NCBI GenBank assembly: GCA_965112735.1
Contig: OZ218960.1
Location: 1,798,001 to 1,862,000 of the forward strand
Source of the DNA: Phaeosaccion multiseriatum
Taxonomy: Eukaryota; Ochrophyta, other classes
DNA length: 64,000 nt
Direction: 5' to 3'
In this document: positions 52,080 to 61,326 of the stretch, in pieces
How the letters are laid out: every line of letters starts with the position of its first letter
Position numbering within the stretch: position 1 is the first letter of the stretch
Program-made: the position numbers and the translations under genes
Notes under the pieces: generated by a model
The model's input: only the letters and a program-made list of their open reading frames with translations
Database searches by the model: none
Told to the model about the DNA's origin: nothing

Positions 52080-52949
52080 TCAAAGATACAGGCCCCACAT
52101 GTAGTCGCGCTCGTCTTCCGGCCTCTCGCCCTCGCTATTACCCAAGCCATCTCTACTGCTACTACTACTGCTGCTGCTGCTGCTAGTGCTGCTACTTGTA
52201 TGAGCGCCATCCCTGCTCTCTCGAGCAGCGTGGATGTGAACGGGATCGCTGCTGTTTCGAACCCTAAAGTTGTACACCTTCAGGTTTTCAACCGCACCCC
52301 CTCCTCCTTTCGGCCGCCAGCTCCCGACTCTGTGGCACCTCCCCATTTGCTGGATGGCGGCTAAAGGGGACTCGTTGTGCGCGAACATGTCCCTCGCCTC
52401 GGAGATGAAGTGAAGCATACCCCGAAGAACGTCGGAGGTCAAAGGCCTTCCATCGAGTCCGCGACCGGTGACAAACACCCGTCCTTGGAGTTGTTTGAAC
52501 GGCGAGCGTCCGGTCTGCGTTGTCCCCAGGGCGATGGCTGCGGCGTTGATGGTTCCGCCATCCCCAATCGCTCCAGCGCCGCAGACTCTGTTGGTCCGCG
52601 CGCTGCAGAACATCTCCAGGGTGAACCCGAGCAACTTTCCGATAGGGAGGCGGTCCAAAATTATGACGCTGTTATGCAGGCTGATGCTCACGAAGGTCAA
52701 TGCCTCTGCCTTGGTTGTAAAGACATGGTTGATTTGCTGCCCACCCAGCAGCTCTTCTCCTGGGGACACTTCAATCATTATTTCTTCCGGTGTGTGTTGC
52801 ACATACTCGCACACGATTTGGTGCCTCTCCTTTTCTCTTCCATATAGGCCGCAGCTCCCTTTGCAGTAGTGGGTTTCCTTACACCCGCCGCAGCGGTAGG
52901 TACCAGGCCTGCCGCAGATCTCACAGAGCCTCGCGATGTAATCAGCCAT
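52080..52949 (-). CDS. MYND-type zinc-finger protein
   Basis: Single exon, 289 aa, ATG at 52949. The MYND finger is at residues 9-47: CEICGRPGTYRCGGCKETHY, then C-x3-C and a final HQIVC, giving the C-x2-C-x7-C-x2-C-x5-C pattern and the closing H-x3-C. No other domain was recognised. The central part (INHVFTTKAEALTFVSISLH to GAGAIGDGGTINAAAIALGT) looks folded. The C-terminus has a Ser run and an acidic stretch. MYND fingers bind proline-rich peptides, so an adaptor role is possible. Convergent with DDX27. Confidence 0.85.
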   Translation of the reverse strand: MADYIARLCEICGRPGTYRCGGCKETHYCKGSCGLYGREKERHQIVCEYVQHTPEEIMIEVSPGEELLGGQQINHVFTTKAEALTFVSISLHNSVIILDRLPIGKLLGFTLEMFCSARTNRVCGAGAIGDGGTINAAAIALGTTQTGRSPFKQLQGRVFVTGRGLDGRPLTSDVLRGMLHFISEARDMFAHNESPLAAIQQMGRCHRVGSWRPKGGGGAVENLKVYNFRVRNSSDPVHIHAARESRDGAHTSSSTSSSSSSSSSSRDGLGNSEGERPEDERDYMWGLYL

Positions 52950-53049
52950 GACGAAAGACGGTGGTAAAGTGATTTAAGTTTTCAGTTTTCAGTTTTAGTC
53001 ATATCAACTGAACTCTTCACGTCGGCCCCTGACGGGATTCTGATTCTGA

Positions 53050-53660
53050 TGGCCTCTCTGCAGGGCGGATTCCGGATTCTGGGCCGATTTACGGCCCAGG
53101 ATGTGTGCACCCGCTGCAACACGCGCGCCGACTCCTCCCACGCCATTCAGTGCCCCGACCACGACCAACCAGGCCACGACTTACCACACCGGGATATGCT
53201 CTCCTCCATCGAGGGCATGTGTAAGCAGAACTTCATCACCCGCGTGGGACACGAGAGAGAGCTCGGAGTACTTCCTCCCCCCACACAAATATTGTCGACC
53301 CCTGACACACTTATCGCCCACTTTCTCGATAGCGCACTAGCGGCCGATAGCGGATAGTGCGCCGGCTGGCGCCGGCGATTGCGGATTGCGCGGCGGCTGG
53401 CGCCGGCCGATAGCGGATAGCGCACCGGCTGGCGCCGGCGATAGTGGATAGCGGATAGCGTGTCAGGGGTCGATCAAATATCGCCAGGACCTTCCGCATG
53501 CACGCCACCCTCCCCCGGGGCGCCCTCTCCGGAGCCCGCGACCCAACCTATGCCCACCTGGCGCATATGCTGGACCTTAACCTGAATATTCTCCACACGG
53601 ACACCAGACCGGGAGCGGCAGCAGCCAACAGCGAGACCCGCAAGGAGGGGGAGAAGGAGG
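53050..53660 (+). pseudogene. Coding-like relic with zinc-knuckle-like motif, interrupted
   Basis: Two coding-like stretches lie on either side of a MITE-like insertion. Left part reads FRILGRFTAQDV, CTRCNTRADSSHAIQCP, then DMLSSIEGMCKQNF. Right part reads RTFRMHATLPRGALSGARD and HLAHMLDLNLNILHTDTR. The two are not in the same frame when the insertion is removed. The C-x2-C-x8-H-x3-C pattern recalls zinc-binding segments next to reverse transcriptases, but no transcriptase is present. An A-rich stretch with AATAAA follows near 53690-53725. Origin is uncertain: a decayed element or a degraded host gene. Confidence 0.4.
53295..53473. mobile_element. MITE-like element with terminal inverted repeats
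   Basis: A 179-bp element bounded by the perfect 14-bp inverted repeat TCGACCCCTGACAC / GTGTCAGGGGTCGA. Flanks carry a near-perfect 9-bp duplication: CAAATATTG at 53286-53294 and CAAATATCG at 53475-53483, with one extra T on the right. The inside is made of GATAGCGGATAG-type and GGCTGGCGCCGGC palindromic units repeating at about 63 bp (53342 and 53405), able to fold into strong hairpins. No coding capacity. The ~9-bp target duplication would fit Mutator-type elements; class assignment is inference. Confidence 0.65.
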
Positions 53661-53781
53661 AAGAGAAAAGGGTGAAAAGGGAAAAGGGGGAAAAAAAGAA
53701 AAAAAAGAAACATAAGTCAATAAAATTGTCGCCCGCCGCCCCAAAATCCCATCTCCCCTCTCTTCTTCCCCGTCTTGCCAC

Positions 53782-56447
53782 ATGGCTGCAAGTTCGCTAT
53801 TGAGAGCTTCAAATTGGAAGGGCCCGCTGGTGAGCAAGTTGGCTGAGGGAGAGGGGAGAGCCCGGGAAAATGCTCAGCTTCTGGTCTCCAAGTCTTTTTT
53901 TTCTTTCTCTAATTCGTCCTTGATCAGATAGTGAGCAATGTCTACGTGTCAGAGGGGCGAAACGCCCTCCTCCTCGATGATCTGACCCGGCTGGCCACAG
54001 GACGACCAGCGGCAGTAGAACCGAGGGGTACGTACCAGAAGCACCTCACACCCCACACTTGATGCCTCTTCTCACCTCTCTAGCCTGCCTCTCTCCCACC
54101 CTGTGTGGACGCTTTTGTGGCTTGTCGTCTGTGTTGTAGCAACAGCAGCGGTGGGTGATACAGCAGCATTGCGTGGGTCTAGCACAAGTACAGCGACAGG
54201 ACATCCCGAGGGGGGCGCGACATTGATCCGCAGCTTCAGGGATGCCGTGTACAATCGCACCAGCTTCTCCATCGCAGGCTCTCCCAGGTTTGTCATGCAC
54301 CTTCTAGTGCCATCTCTAGGTGTGCAGGCCAACCCGCTTTCAGTCTCTTACACGTCCCACCTCCCTTCCCGCGGCGGCCAACCTTTCCTATCCCCCCCCC
54401 CCCCTCCCCCTCCCCCCCCCCCGCCTCCTCCCTCTGTCCCTCCTCTTTCCCTCCCTCCCTCCCTCCCTCCCTCCCTCCCTCCCTCCCTCCCTCCCTCCCT
54501 CCCTCCCTCCCTCCCTCCCTCCCTCCCTCCCTCCCTCCCTCCCTCCCTCCCTCCCTCCCTCCCTCCCTCCCTCCTTCCAATGCTGGTACAGTGCTGTGGC
54601 AGAGGGGGTGCTTGCTGTGAGTGAGGCCGCTCTCCGCGCCATAGACATTCGTACTCACTCCGCCTCCCACCCTCGGCTTGGTAGTGTGGACCACGTGTCT
54701 GTGCACCCCCTGGGAGCCACACCTATGGCCGCCGCCGGTCAAGCAGGTTGGTGGTTCGGTCACATATGGCGCAGGGGTCAGCGGATTGTATGGTCAGTCA
54801 GTTAGGCAGTCAGTCAGTCAGTCAGTCAGTCAGTCTGTCAGTCAGTGAGTCAGGCAGTCAGTCAGTGAGTCAGTGAGTCAGTGAATCTCTGAGTCAGTCG
54901 GGTAGACAGTGAGTCCGTCAGTCAGTCAGGCAGGCAGTCAGGCAGTCAGTGAGTCAGTAAATCTGTAAGCCAGTGAGTCAGCAGTCCATCAGTCAATCAG
55001 TCAGTAGACACCTCCCGTGTAGCGATACACGGCGTGACCTCTCTTGCACTCACTCGCAGTCCCCGTGCCTTTCTGTCCCCTCTACTCCCTCCCTGCCTGC
55101 CTGTGCCCATACGCCTGCCTGCCTGCCCATGTGCCTGCCAATATACCATATGCCTGGCCTTGGCCCTGGCCTTGACGCAAGCAGCCCACCAAGTCGGCCT
55201 CGCCTTTGGGGAGGAGCTTGGAGTCCCCGTGCTGCTCTACGGGGAGGCGTCAAGGGATGGGAGGAGGCTCGCGGATGTAAGTATGAAGCAAGGCCTACCG
55301 AATGCACATGCACAGACGCACGCACATGCACGAACAAGTATGTACACGCAGGCGCACACGTATACACATAATGTACACACCCCAAGACACAGCCAAGTGA
55401 CTGAATTAAGAGTTGCTTGCTTGCTCCTTTGTTTGTTTCGCGTCCAAAGGTGCGAAGGAAGGCCAAATACTTTCAGAACCGGCCCGAAATAGTAACTTCA
55501 CTACCCGAGACCGACTACGGCCCCACTCGGGTCCCTGCCGCCCTGGGTCTGGCCACCATCGGTGCCGTGCCCTACATGAACAACGTGAACGTTCGTCTCA
55601 AGACGCGGTGCAACGACACGGCTTCGAGAGTAACCAAGGCCGTAAGGGAGAGGGATGGAGGCCTGCCGTGGGTGGAGGCCTTGACGCTGTTGCACGAGGA
55701 TGGGAACTACGAGGTACGGAGAGGGGAGGGAGGGAGGGAAGGAGGAAAAGGGAAGGAAGGAATGAATGAACGAGTGTGTGAGTGGTTGCGTGACAGAGCG
55801 CGTGAGTGAGTGAGTGAGTGAGTGAGTGAGTGAGGGAGGGAGGGAGTGAATGATTCGGTGAGTAAGTGAGTGAGTGAGTGAGTGAGTGAGTGAATGAGTA
55901 ATTGAGTGATTGGGTAAGTGAGATTGAGAGTGGGTGAGTGAGTGATTGCGTGATTGCAATTGTTGTGTGTTATGCGTGCCCATGTATACTGTGTGTTTTG
56001 TGTGAATATGTGTCTCTACGTGGGTGGGTATGTGTGTATAATGTTTGTGTGCGCGTGTGTCGCTGTCGCTCTCGGGGGGTCACAAGGCAAGTAAACAGGG
56101 GCAGGGCAGCTCAGAGATTGAAAGGGGGTGGACAGTCGTGTTGTGGATAGTGATTTACTGGGGCGGCAGGACCCACACCCACCGACACATCAACCCACAC
56201 CCACCCACCTACCCGCCCTTCAACATGCGAACAACCAACACGTGAACAACAGGTGGCATGTAACCTCCTCCGCACGCACGAGACGACAGCCCAGATGGTG
56301 GAGGAGAGAGCGCGTGAGGCGGCGGCCTTGGAGGGTGTGGAGGTGCTTGAAGCCTATGTGATCGGTCTGTCGGAGGAGCAAGCCGTTACCAAGGCCCTGA
56401 GTTGCCTCGGATGTCTCGAGCCGCCTGCTGTCGCTGTTTGTGACTGA
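53782..56447 (+). CDS. Formiminotransferase catalytic-domain protein (FTCD N-terminal-like)
   Basis: Seven exons: 53782-53829, 53928-54027, 54140-54287, 54592-54746, 55182-55276, 55450-55713 and 56253-56447; all GT-AG and in phase, 334 aa. Family marks: IVSNVYVSEGRN at the N-terminus (cf. NVSEG-type openings), the conserved HPRLGSVDHVSVHPLG, a GVPVLLYGEAS segment, and YGPTRVPAALGLATIGAVPY followed by MNNVN. This matches the folate-binding formiminotransferase fold that transfers formimino groups to tetrahydrofolate. The cyclodeaminase half is absent, as in the plant single-domain proteins. The actual substrate in algae is uncertain. Exon 3 carries a copy of the 11-bp word just after its acceptor (AVGDTAALRG). 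Confidence 0.88.
54449..54574. repeat. (CCCT)n repeat in intron
   Basis: Pure CCCT tetranucleotide tract serving as the polypyrimidine region before exon 54592-54746. Confidence 0.95.
54793..55010. repeat. (GTCA)n tetranucleotide repeat in intron
   Basis: Imperfect GTCA/GTGA repeat in the intron after exon 54592-54746. Confidence 0.9.
55802..55950. repeat. (GAGT)n tetranucleotide repeat in intron
   Basis: GTGA/GAGT repeats in the last intron of the formiminotransferase gene. Confidence 0.9.
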
Positions 56448-56515
56448 GTGATTTGTGCAGTGACTGAGCGGAGTGAGCTGTACAGCAGTGCCGATTGGGG
56501 CTGATACACTGCCCA

Positions 56516-56822
56516 AGTGACCGACTGACTGATTGACCGACCGACCGACTGACCGATCGATTGACCGCTTGACTGATCGATCGACGGACCGATTGACCGA
56601 TTGACTAGTCGATCGACCGACCGACTGACCGATTGACTAATCGATCGACCGACCGATTGACCGGTTGACTGATCGATCGACCGACTGATGGACCGTCCAA
56701 CCAACCGACCAACTGCCCGTCGCACCGTCCGATGGACCACCGACCAACGGATTGACTGACCCAGTGACCGGCCGTCCGACCAATCGAACGACCGACTGAC
56801 TGACCGCTTGACCGACCGAGGA
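56516..56822. repeat. Cryptic tetranucleotide repeat (GACC/GACT/GATC mix)
   Basis: About 300 bp in which almost every fourth position starts GA, with the last two bases varying (GACC, GACT, GATT, GATC). Downstream of the formiminotransferase stop, not coding. Confidence 0.85.
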
Positions 56823-57322
56823 GGGAGGGAGGGAGGGTAAAGGAGGGAAGGGTGTCCCGCTTCGATTCATCTCTTTGGGGCTGCGCAACTCGAGCGGAGG
56901 CCCAAGCAAAGCAAGTAGAGCAAGCACCCAAGCAATAAGGAAAGGAAGCAGCGCAAACAGAACGGAACGGAGCGGGGCGGGTCCATGCAAGTCTCCCTCC
57001 CTCTCGTGTTTGGGGTAAGTCCCTCTCCCTGCCCTGTCTGGGGTCGACGCCTCTCCTCTCGAGGCCTCTCTCGTCCATCGGGTCGAGAGACCGCGGACTG
57101 GTGGCGGAGTGGGGAGACGCCTTCGTCTCGCTACGTATAACCGCCTTTGCTTTGCTATTACGTACGCAGCAGATGAGCGAGCCAGCGACAACAGAAAAAA
57201 AAACTTTTTTTTTTTTTTTTTTTTTAATTTTAAATAATCCTACTGAAGTACTTCGAAGTATGAATTAACGAGTCCCATTGCCTACAGAATCGTGCGCTTT
57301 TGTTCTCTTCTCAATCAATAAT
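56823..57322. other. Intergenic, homopolymer A and T runs
   Basis: Contains an A9 run and a T22 run near 57193-57225, the longest A/T homopolymer in the window. No gene seen. Confidence 0.5.
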
Positions 57323-57536
57323 TTATGCTCCTCCTCCTCCTCCTCCTCCTCCTCCTCCTCCTCCTCCTCCTCCTCCTCCTCCTCCTCCTCCTCCTCCTCC
57401 TCCTCCTCCTCCTCCTCCTCCTCCTCCTCCTCCTCCTCGCCCTCGCCCCCTCCTCCTCCTCCTCCTCCTCCTCCTCCTCCTCCTCCTCCTCCTCCTCCTC
57501 CTCCTCCTCCTCCTCCTCCTCCTCCTCGCCCTCTCC
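57323..57536. repeat. (CTC)n triplet tract, 3' of HSF gene
   Basis: Pure CTC/TCC triplets in two blocks downstream of the HSF stop codon, so probably in the 3' UTR or beyond. The same repeat is coding in several neighbours. Confidence 0.9.
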
Positions 57537-57558
57537 CCCTCCTCCTCCTGCCTCGCTT

Positions 57559-58139
57559 TCACGCGCAAGGAATAGCCGCCACCCCCCCCTTCCCCGCCTT
57601 CCCCTCCTCCCTGTCCCCTGCTCCACCCCCCTCCTCCCCCTCGTCCCCCTCGTCCTCCTCCTTGCACTCAGGCAACTCGATGCCCAAAAGCGATTGCCAC
57701 TTTTCCTCCTCCTCCTCTCCTCCTCCTCCTCCTCCTCTAGCCGCGGGGGAGACTGCCGGCGAAACTGCGGGAAGTGAGACAGAAGAAGATGATGCTTCGC
57801 CTCGCTCTTCTTCCTCCTCCTCCTTCGAGCGGCGGGAGTCCTCCGATCCTCCGTTGTCGATGGCTGCCATCGATGCCCCCCCTGCTCCGACAGATGCTGC
57901 CCGGTAGTGGTGGCCGTTGGTGTGGCCGTTGGTGTGGCCGCTGTGGCCGTTGAGGTTGTCGCGACCGTTGTGGGGGTCGTTACCGTGGTTGTGGTCTTGC
58001 TCGTGGGGTTGCTTCATGGCCGCGGAAACCACCTTAATGAAGCAAGGGAGGATTCAATCAACGATTCCAATCGACAACAATAAAAATCCGCCATCATAAC
58101 CGACCCAAAACCTCCAGCCTAAGCAGCAAGCAAGCAAGG

Positions 58140-58174
<35 letters not shown>

Positions 58175-59146
58175 GACGCACGCATATACACACCTGGAGA
58201 AGCTCGGAGGCCCAAGCTTCCAGCTGCTCCTCCTGCTGCCGCTGATGCTGCTGCTGGTGCTGCTGCAGCTCCTGCGGCGGGAGGGGCTTGTGCCGCTTGG
58301 CCTGGCTCTGCTGAAGGTCTCCGAGCTGGCGTAGCGAGTTTTGCACCTCCTCCAGGCTCAAGTTGGGCTGCAAGAGGGGGGCGGCAGTCGACGAGGTGAA
58401 GTGGTGGTCCTGTCGCTTGAGATCCGCCGTTGCCCTCAAGAGGTCCTTCAGATCGGCCGAGACGGACAGAGAGTTGATGGAAGCGTTGAGCCGACGCCTG
58501 CGCTCCTCCGCTTCCTGCTGTTGCTGCTGCGGCTGGTGGTGAAAGTGCCCTTGGCCGGGAGGAGTCGATCCGAAGCCACGAGCAGCCCCGGCTCTGTCCC
58601 CACTGTAACTCAGGAGGTCGGAAAGGTGGAAGTCGTTCTGACCTCCTCCACCGCCACCGGAAAGGGAGGAGGAAGAAGAAAAGGTGGTGCCTGCGCTCGT
58701 CGCCCAGTCATGAGAAGAAGAAGGAGTGAGGTGGTGCTGGTGCTGGCGCTGCTGCTCCTGCTGCTCCTGCTGCTCCTGCTGCTGCAAGAAGCGGATCTGA
58801 GCACGCGCACTGTCCTCTGAGCAGAGAGCGGAGAGGGTTGAGAGGTTCGAGCCCGGAGAGGGCGAGGCAGATAAGAGCCCCGCCGAGGGCCCACCAACAC
58901 CGTTGGGAGAGGGCGCGAAGAAGGCCTGAGGCATGTGGGCAGGAGAAGGGGGCTGATCTGCGCCGCCCCCGCCCTCCCCCGCCCATCCTCTCCCCATACC
59001 TCTTCCTCCTCCCAAAGGAGGGGAGAGGGAAAGCCCGAAGCCAAGTCCGGTGCCACGGCCACGGCTGCCACAATGGTCCCCGCTGCTGCCGGAAGAAGAA
59101 GAGGCTGGAGCAAGGGCCATGCCGTTGTCGTCGTTATTGTTGTTGA

Positions 59147-59180
<34 letters not shown>

Positions 59181-59182
59181 GC

Positions 59183-59213
<31 letters not shown>

Positions 59214-59433
59214 GCTGTTGTTGTTGTTGTTGTTTTTGTTGTTGCTGTTGTTATGGTTGCGGTTGTTATAGTGCTCTCCCTCCTCGGTGTTGGAGTTCTT
59301 GTCTTCGTACGCATCCTCTGCCTCCTCCTCCGCCTCCTCCTCCTCGTAGGCCTCCTCTTCGTCACCACCATCCTCATCATACATATCCTCTGCGTAGTTC
59401 TGGTGCACACCGGCCGTGGTACGGAGCGATCGA

Positions 59434-59475
<42 letters not shown>

Positions 59476-59922
59476 TGCACCACCAACTGCTGCTGCTGCT
59501 GTCGCTGCCGCTGCTGCTGCCTTCTCGTGGTGGAGCTCGAGCTCGAGCGTCCCCCTCCTGCTGCGGCGGCTGTCTTGCCCTTATTTCTGTAACGCCGCCT
59601 GCGAAGCACTTGCGTCAGCAGCTCGGGGCGTCCCTCCTGGAAGAAGGGGTGCAGCACCGCCTCCCCCACCTTCTTGAAGCCGTACAGGTTCAGTTGGCGG
59701 TGGAACGATGCGTACTTGCCCCCTGCTTGTGTGCGTGCGTGCGTGCGTGCGTGCGTGGGTAAAGAGGATACAGCCCCGCCCACCCTTGCACCCATATGTC
59801 TCTGCCTGCCTGCCCATACGCCTGTCCCTGCTCACCTTCGGGGGTGCCCTCGAAGTACTTGGGCATGATCTTCTCCAGAGCGGACACGTCGTTCACGCGG
59901 ATGCCCTTCCCATCGGGAGTCC

Positions 59923-59953
<31 letters not shown>

Positions 59954-60884
59954 ATTGTGTTGTGTTGTGTGTGTATGTGTGTTGTGTGTGTTGTGTGTGT
60001 GTGTGTTGTGTGTGCCCGTTGGTATCACATGTTAGTAGAGGGGCATTGGGAAGCAAGTTGCCACGCCGCTCTCTCTGAGAAGCGACGATCCCGCATCTTT
60101 TATGACGCCTCTCTCTATCCCCTTTCTAACCGCCCCCGGCCTCTCTCCCTCTCTGTCTTCTCTCTTCCTCTCTCTTCTTCTCTCTCTTCTCTCTCTCTTC
60201 TCTCTCTCTTCTCTTCCTCTCTCCCTCCCCCTCTCCCTCTCCCTCTCTCTCTCTTCCTCTCTTCTTCTCTCCTCACCACGAGATGATGCTGTCGGGCTCT
60301 CTCAGCAGGATCTGGTAGAGCTTCCACGCAAAGCGTTGGGGACACCCCCGCTTCCCGTAAACGATCTGAAAGCAGCAGTGGGTAGAGCAGCAGCAGCAGC
60401 AGCAGGAAGGTTAAGGAGGAATCGAAGGGGGAAACACATAAAAAGTGCGACAAGTCACCTCCCTTACCCCAGGTGCTGTATCCGGAGGAACGAGCTTCCT
60501 ATGGCTTTGGCCGGGGGCCTTGGCGGAGGCCCCGTCTTGGGAGGCCGGATCTGTGTTGCGGGCCATGTCGGTCTTGGTAGCAGCAACGGCGGCGGAAGCG
60601 GCGGCGGCGGCGGCGGCGGCGGTGGCCATTGTCCTTGACGGCCCCCTTGAAGAAGAGGACAATGAGGGCGACAATGGCCCGACCGGGGTGATGTAGCCCG
60701 CTGAGGAAGAGGACGAAGAAGACACCCCTCCCTCCCCGTAGGCACCGCTGCTCCCGCTGCTCCCGCTGCCGCCGCCAATACCGGGAAGCGCGGAGCGTCG
60801 AGGTGTAGTCCTCCGCCCGCTGCTGGCTCTGGCGGCGGCGGTGGCGGTGGCGGTGGCGCCGCTGCTGCTCATGACAGTGTCCAT
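57559..60884 (-). CDS. Heat shock transcription factor (HSF-type DNA-binding domain)
   Basis: Five exons right to left: 60468-60884, 60277-60365, 59836-59921, 58194-59722 and 57559-58032; all in phase, 864 aa from ATG at 60884. The winged-helix domain spans four exons and begins around residue 146: RFAWKLYQILLREPDSIISW, TPDGKGIRVNDVSALEKIMP, KYFEGTPEGGKYASFHRQLN, LYGFKKV, closing with HPFFQEGRPELL..LRRR. The recognition helix matches FxxFxRQLNxYGF with His for Arg-side variation. After it come long Gln and Asn runs (Asn coded by a GTT/AAC repeat at 59125-59240) and a Leu-containing segment (SLEEVQNSLRQLGDLQQSQ). No clear HR-A/B coiled coil was found. Known role: binding nGAAn heat shock elements. 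The tail ends in an acidic region. Confidence 0.92.
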
Positions 60885-61326
60885 GCGAGCCGAGGCCGCG
60901 CGAGGAAGGTTCCTCCCTTTCGGAGGTGTGCTGTGTGGTTGCTGCTGCGTCAGCTGCTCCTATACGGCGTCACGGTGTCTCTTCCGTGCGAAGGGGTGCA
61001 GACGGGCTCGCTCAAGGCAGAGTATACTGCTGGCTGCCCTTCCTCCTCCGTACCTCGTCCGACAGTGGTTGGGGCCCTGCTGTTAGGGAACAACCCCTCG
61101 CAAGGCCTTCAAAGTTGGGGATCGGCCCTATTGTGGAGAGCAACCGAGGGTGTTGCGGGTCGATCCCCGCAAAGGGTTCGAGTCAGATCACAGTAAGTCA
61201 ATGAGTCACGAATTTTTTTGAGGGAGATCAGCGGGGTGGTCCGATAAGGGGTGAGGGAACGGAGCACATGGTGTGGCGGTGTGGAGCTTGTTCCGTACAG
61301 TTGGCAGCCGCGTGCCAAGGCAGGCG
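60885..61326. promoter_or_regulatory. Head-to-head intergenic region
   Basis: 442 bp between divergent starts of HSF (60884) and PrmC/HemK (61327). A GGGTCGATCCCCGC-containing stretch near 61157-61170 resembles a tRNA B box but has no matching A box. No tRNA is called. Confidence 0.4.

Noticed and set aside
61130-61195. Possible tRNA or SINE (GGGTCGATCCCCGC and GGGTTCGAGTC)
   Set aside because: B-box-like words without an A box or cloverleaf pairing.
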